Shown here: piece by piece, positions 20,245 to 20,498 of the stretch
Layout of the letters: the number at the start of each line of letters is the position of its first letter
How positions within the stretch are numbered: the stretch's first letter is position 1
Source: Oligoflexales bacterium
GTDB taxonomy: Bacteria; Bdellovibrionota; Oligoflexia; Oligoflexales; Oligoflexaceae
Reading direction: 5' to 3'
Length of the DNA: 20,498 nucleotides
Assembly (NCBI GenBank): GCA_015232735.1
Contig: JADFZC010000011.1
Coordinates: forward strand, 1-20,498
Notes under the pieces: model-generated
The model's input: the letters and a program-made list of their open reading frames with translations, nothing else
Databases searched by the model: none
Told to the model about the DNA's origin: nothing
Translations under genes and position numbers: made by a program

Positions 20245-20498
20245 CTAAAGATGGTAGATTTTTATTTTTTTTCTGAGAGTATTTCTATTGATTCCCAAAA
20301 TTTTTGATGCCTGTACTTGATTGCTTCCAACCCTTCGGAGAATTTGAACAAGCAATGGCTTCTCAACTTTGGACATTATTAACTCGTGCATGTTTTCCAG
20401 TTGAAATGTCCCTATCTGGTCCAGAAACCTAGATATTTTTAGTTCAACAACATCTTCGATAGAGTAACTATCCAACTTTGTTGCCAACTCTTGATCTT
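20245..20498 (-). CDS. Fis-family helix-turn-helix protein, 5' end outside window
   Basis: The frame is open to the right edge, so the start is probably beyond it; a TTG at 20487 is only a possible internal start. The visible part reads LDSYSIEDVVELKISRFLDQ, then MHELIMSKVEKPLLVQILRR, then the recognition region SNQVQASKILGINRNTLRKK. This is the C-terminal HTH of the Fis family, with the NRNTLRKKIK ending. Small Fis proteins of this kind occur in deltaproteobacteria, and the same domain ends NtrC-type activators. The linker sequence favours a small stand-alone Fis-like nucleoid protein, but an enhancer-binding protein cannot be ruled out from this window. Confidence 0.85.
   Translation of the reverse strand, partial: DQELATKLDSYSIEDVVELKISRFLDQIGTFQLENMHELIMSKVEKPLLVQILRRVGSNQVQASKILGINRNTLRKKIKIYHL

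Noticed and set aside
1..20498. CRISPR array, prophage, transposase or toxin-antitoxin genes
   Set aside because: No regularly spaced repeats, phage structural genes, transposase motifs or small paired toxin/antitoxin ORFs were seen; the only dispersed repeat is the two-copy structured element.

Overview
The window is an AT-rich bacterial chromosomal segment dominated by housekeeping genes. The order tRNA-Gln, prs, rplY, pth, rpsF, rplI, dnaB, together with a DUF1844 protein, RNase Y, response-regulator/TPR proteins and a Fis-type HTH protein, most resembles deltaproteobacteria in the broad sense (Bdellovibrionota, Desulfobacterota, SAR324 and relatives). This placement is inferred from gene order and family content, not from a search. 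Repeated UUG starts, gene-free gaps of 300-520 bases, a frame-interrupted comEC and two ribosomal clusters lacking an expected member suggest a genome that is AT-drifting or partly reduced.

Left part (1-4670, mainly plus strand): the 3' part of a ComEC/Rec2 competence channel gene read in two frames across a run of nine A, then a CheY-like receiver protein. A zinc-ribbon membrane protein lies on the minus strand, and dnaK is transcribed divergently from it.

Middle minus-strand block (4842-8804): an RNase Y-like membrane-anchored HD hydrolase with an apparently degenerate KH domain is followed 2 bases later by a TPR protein and then, after a hairpin, by a receiver-TPR fusion. A short plus-strand ORF with a perfect AAGGAGG lies in the gap between the two TPR genes.

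Central part (8805-12100): a structured repeat (copy A), an exported protein of uncertain family, then rpmI-rplT without infC immediately upstream. After a good terminator come two perfect DnaA boxes in inverted orientation, a minus-strand tRNA-Leu(UAG) and a DUF1844 gene.

Right part (12100-20498): ClpB disaggregase, tRNA-Gln(UUG), prs, then a second copy of the structured repeat in the opposite orientation. A sigma70-like promoter precedes rplY-pth-rpsF-rplI, in which rpsR is missing between rpsF and rplI. A long spacer precedes dnaB, and a 5'-truncated Fis-like gene enters from the right edge on the minus strand.

Functionally the window combines protein quality control (DnaK, ClpB), translation (bL35, bL20, bL25, bS6, bL9, Pth, two tRNAs), nucleotide supply (Prs), replication (DnaB, possible DnaA sites) and RNA turnover (RNase Y). 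The most interesting features are the pair of inverted, multi-stem repeats with a compensatory base-pair swap, the dnaX-like slippery site in comEC, the DnaA-box pair, and the RNase Y/TPR gene cluster.
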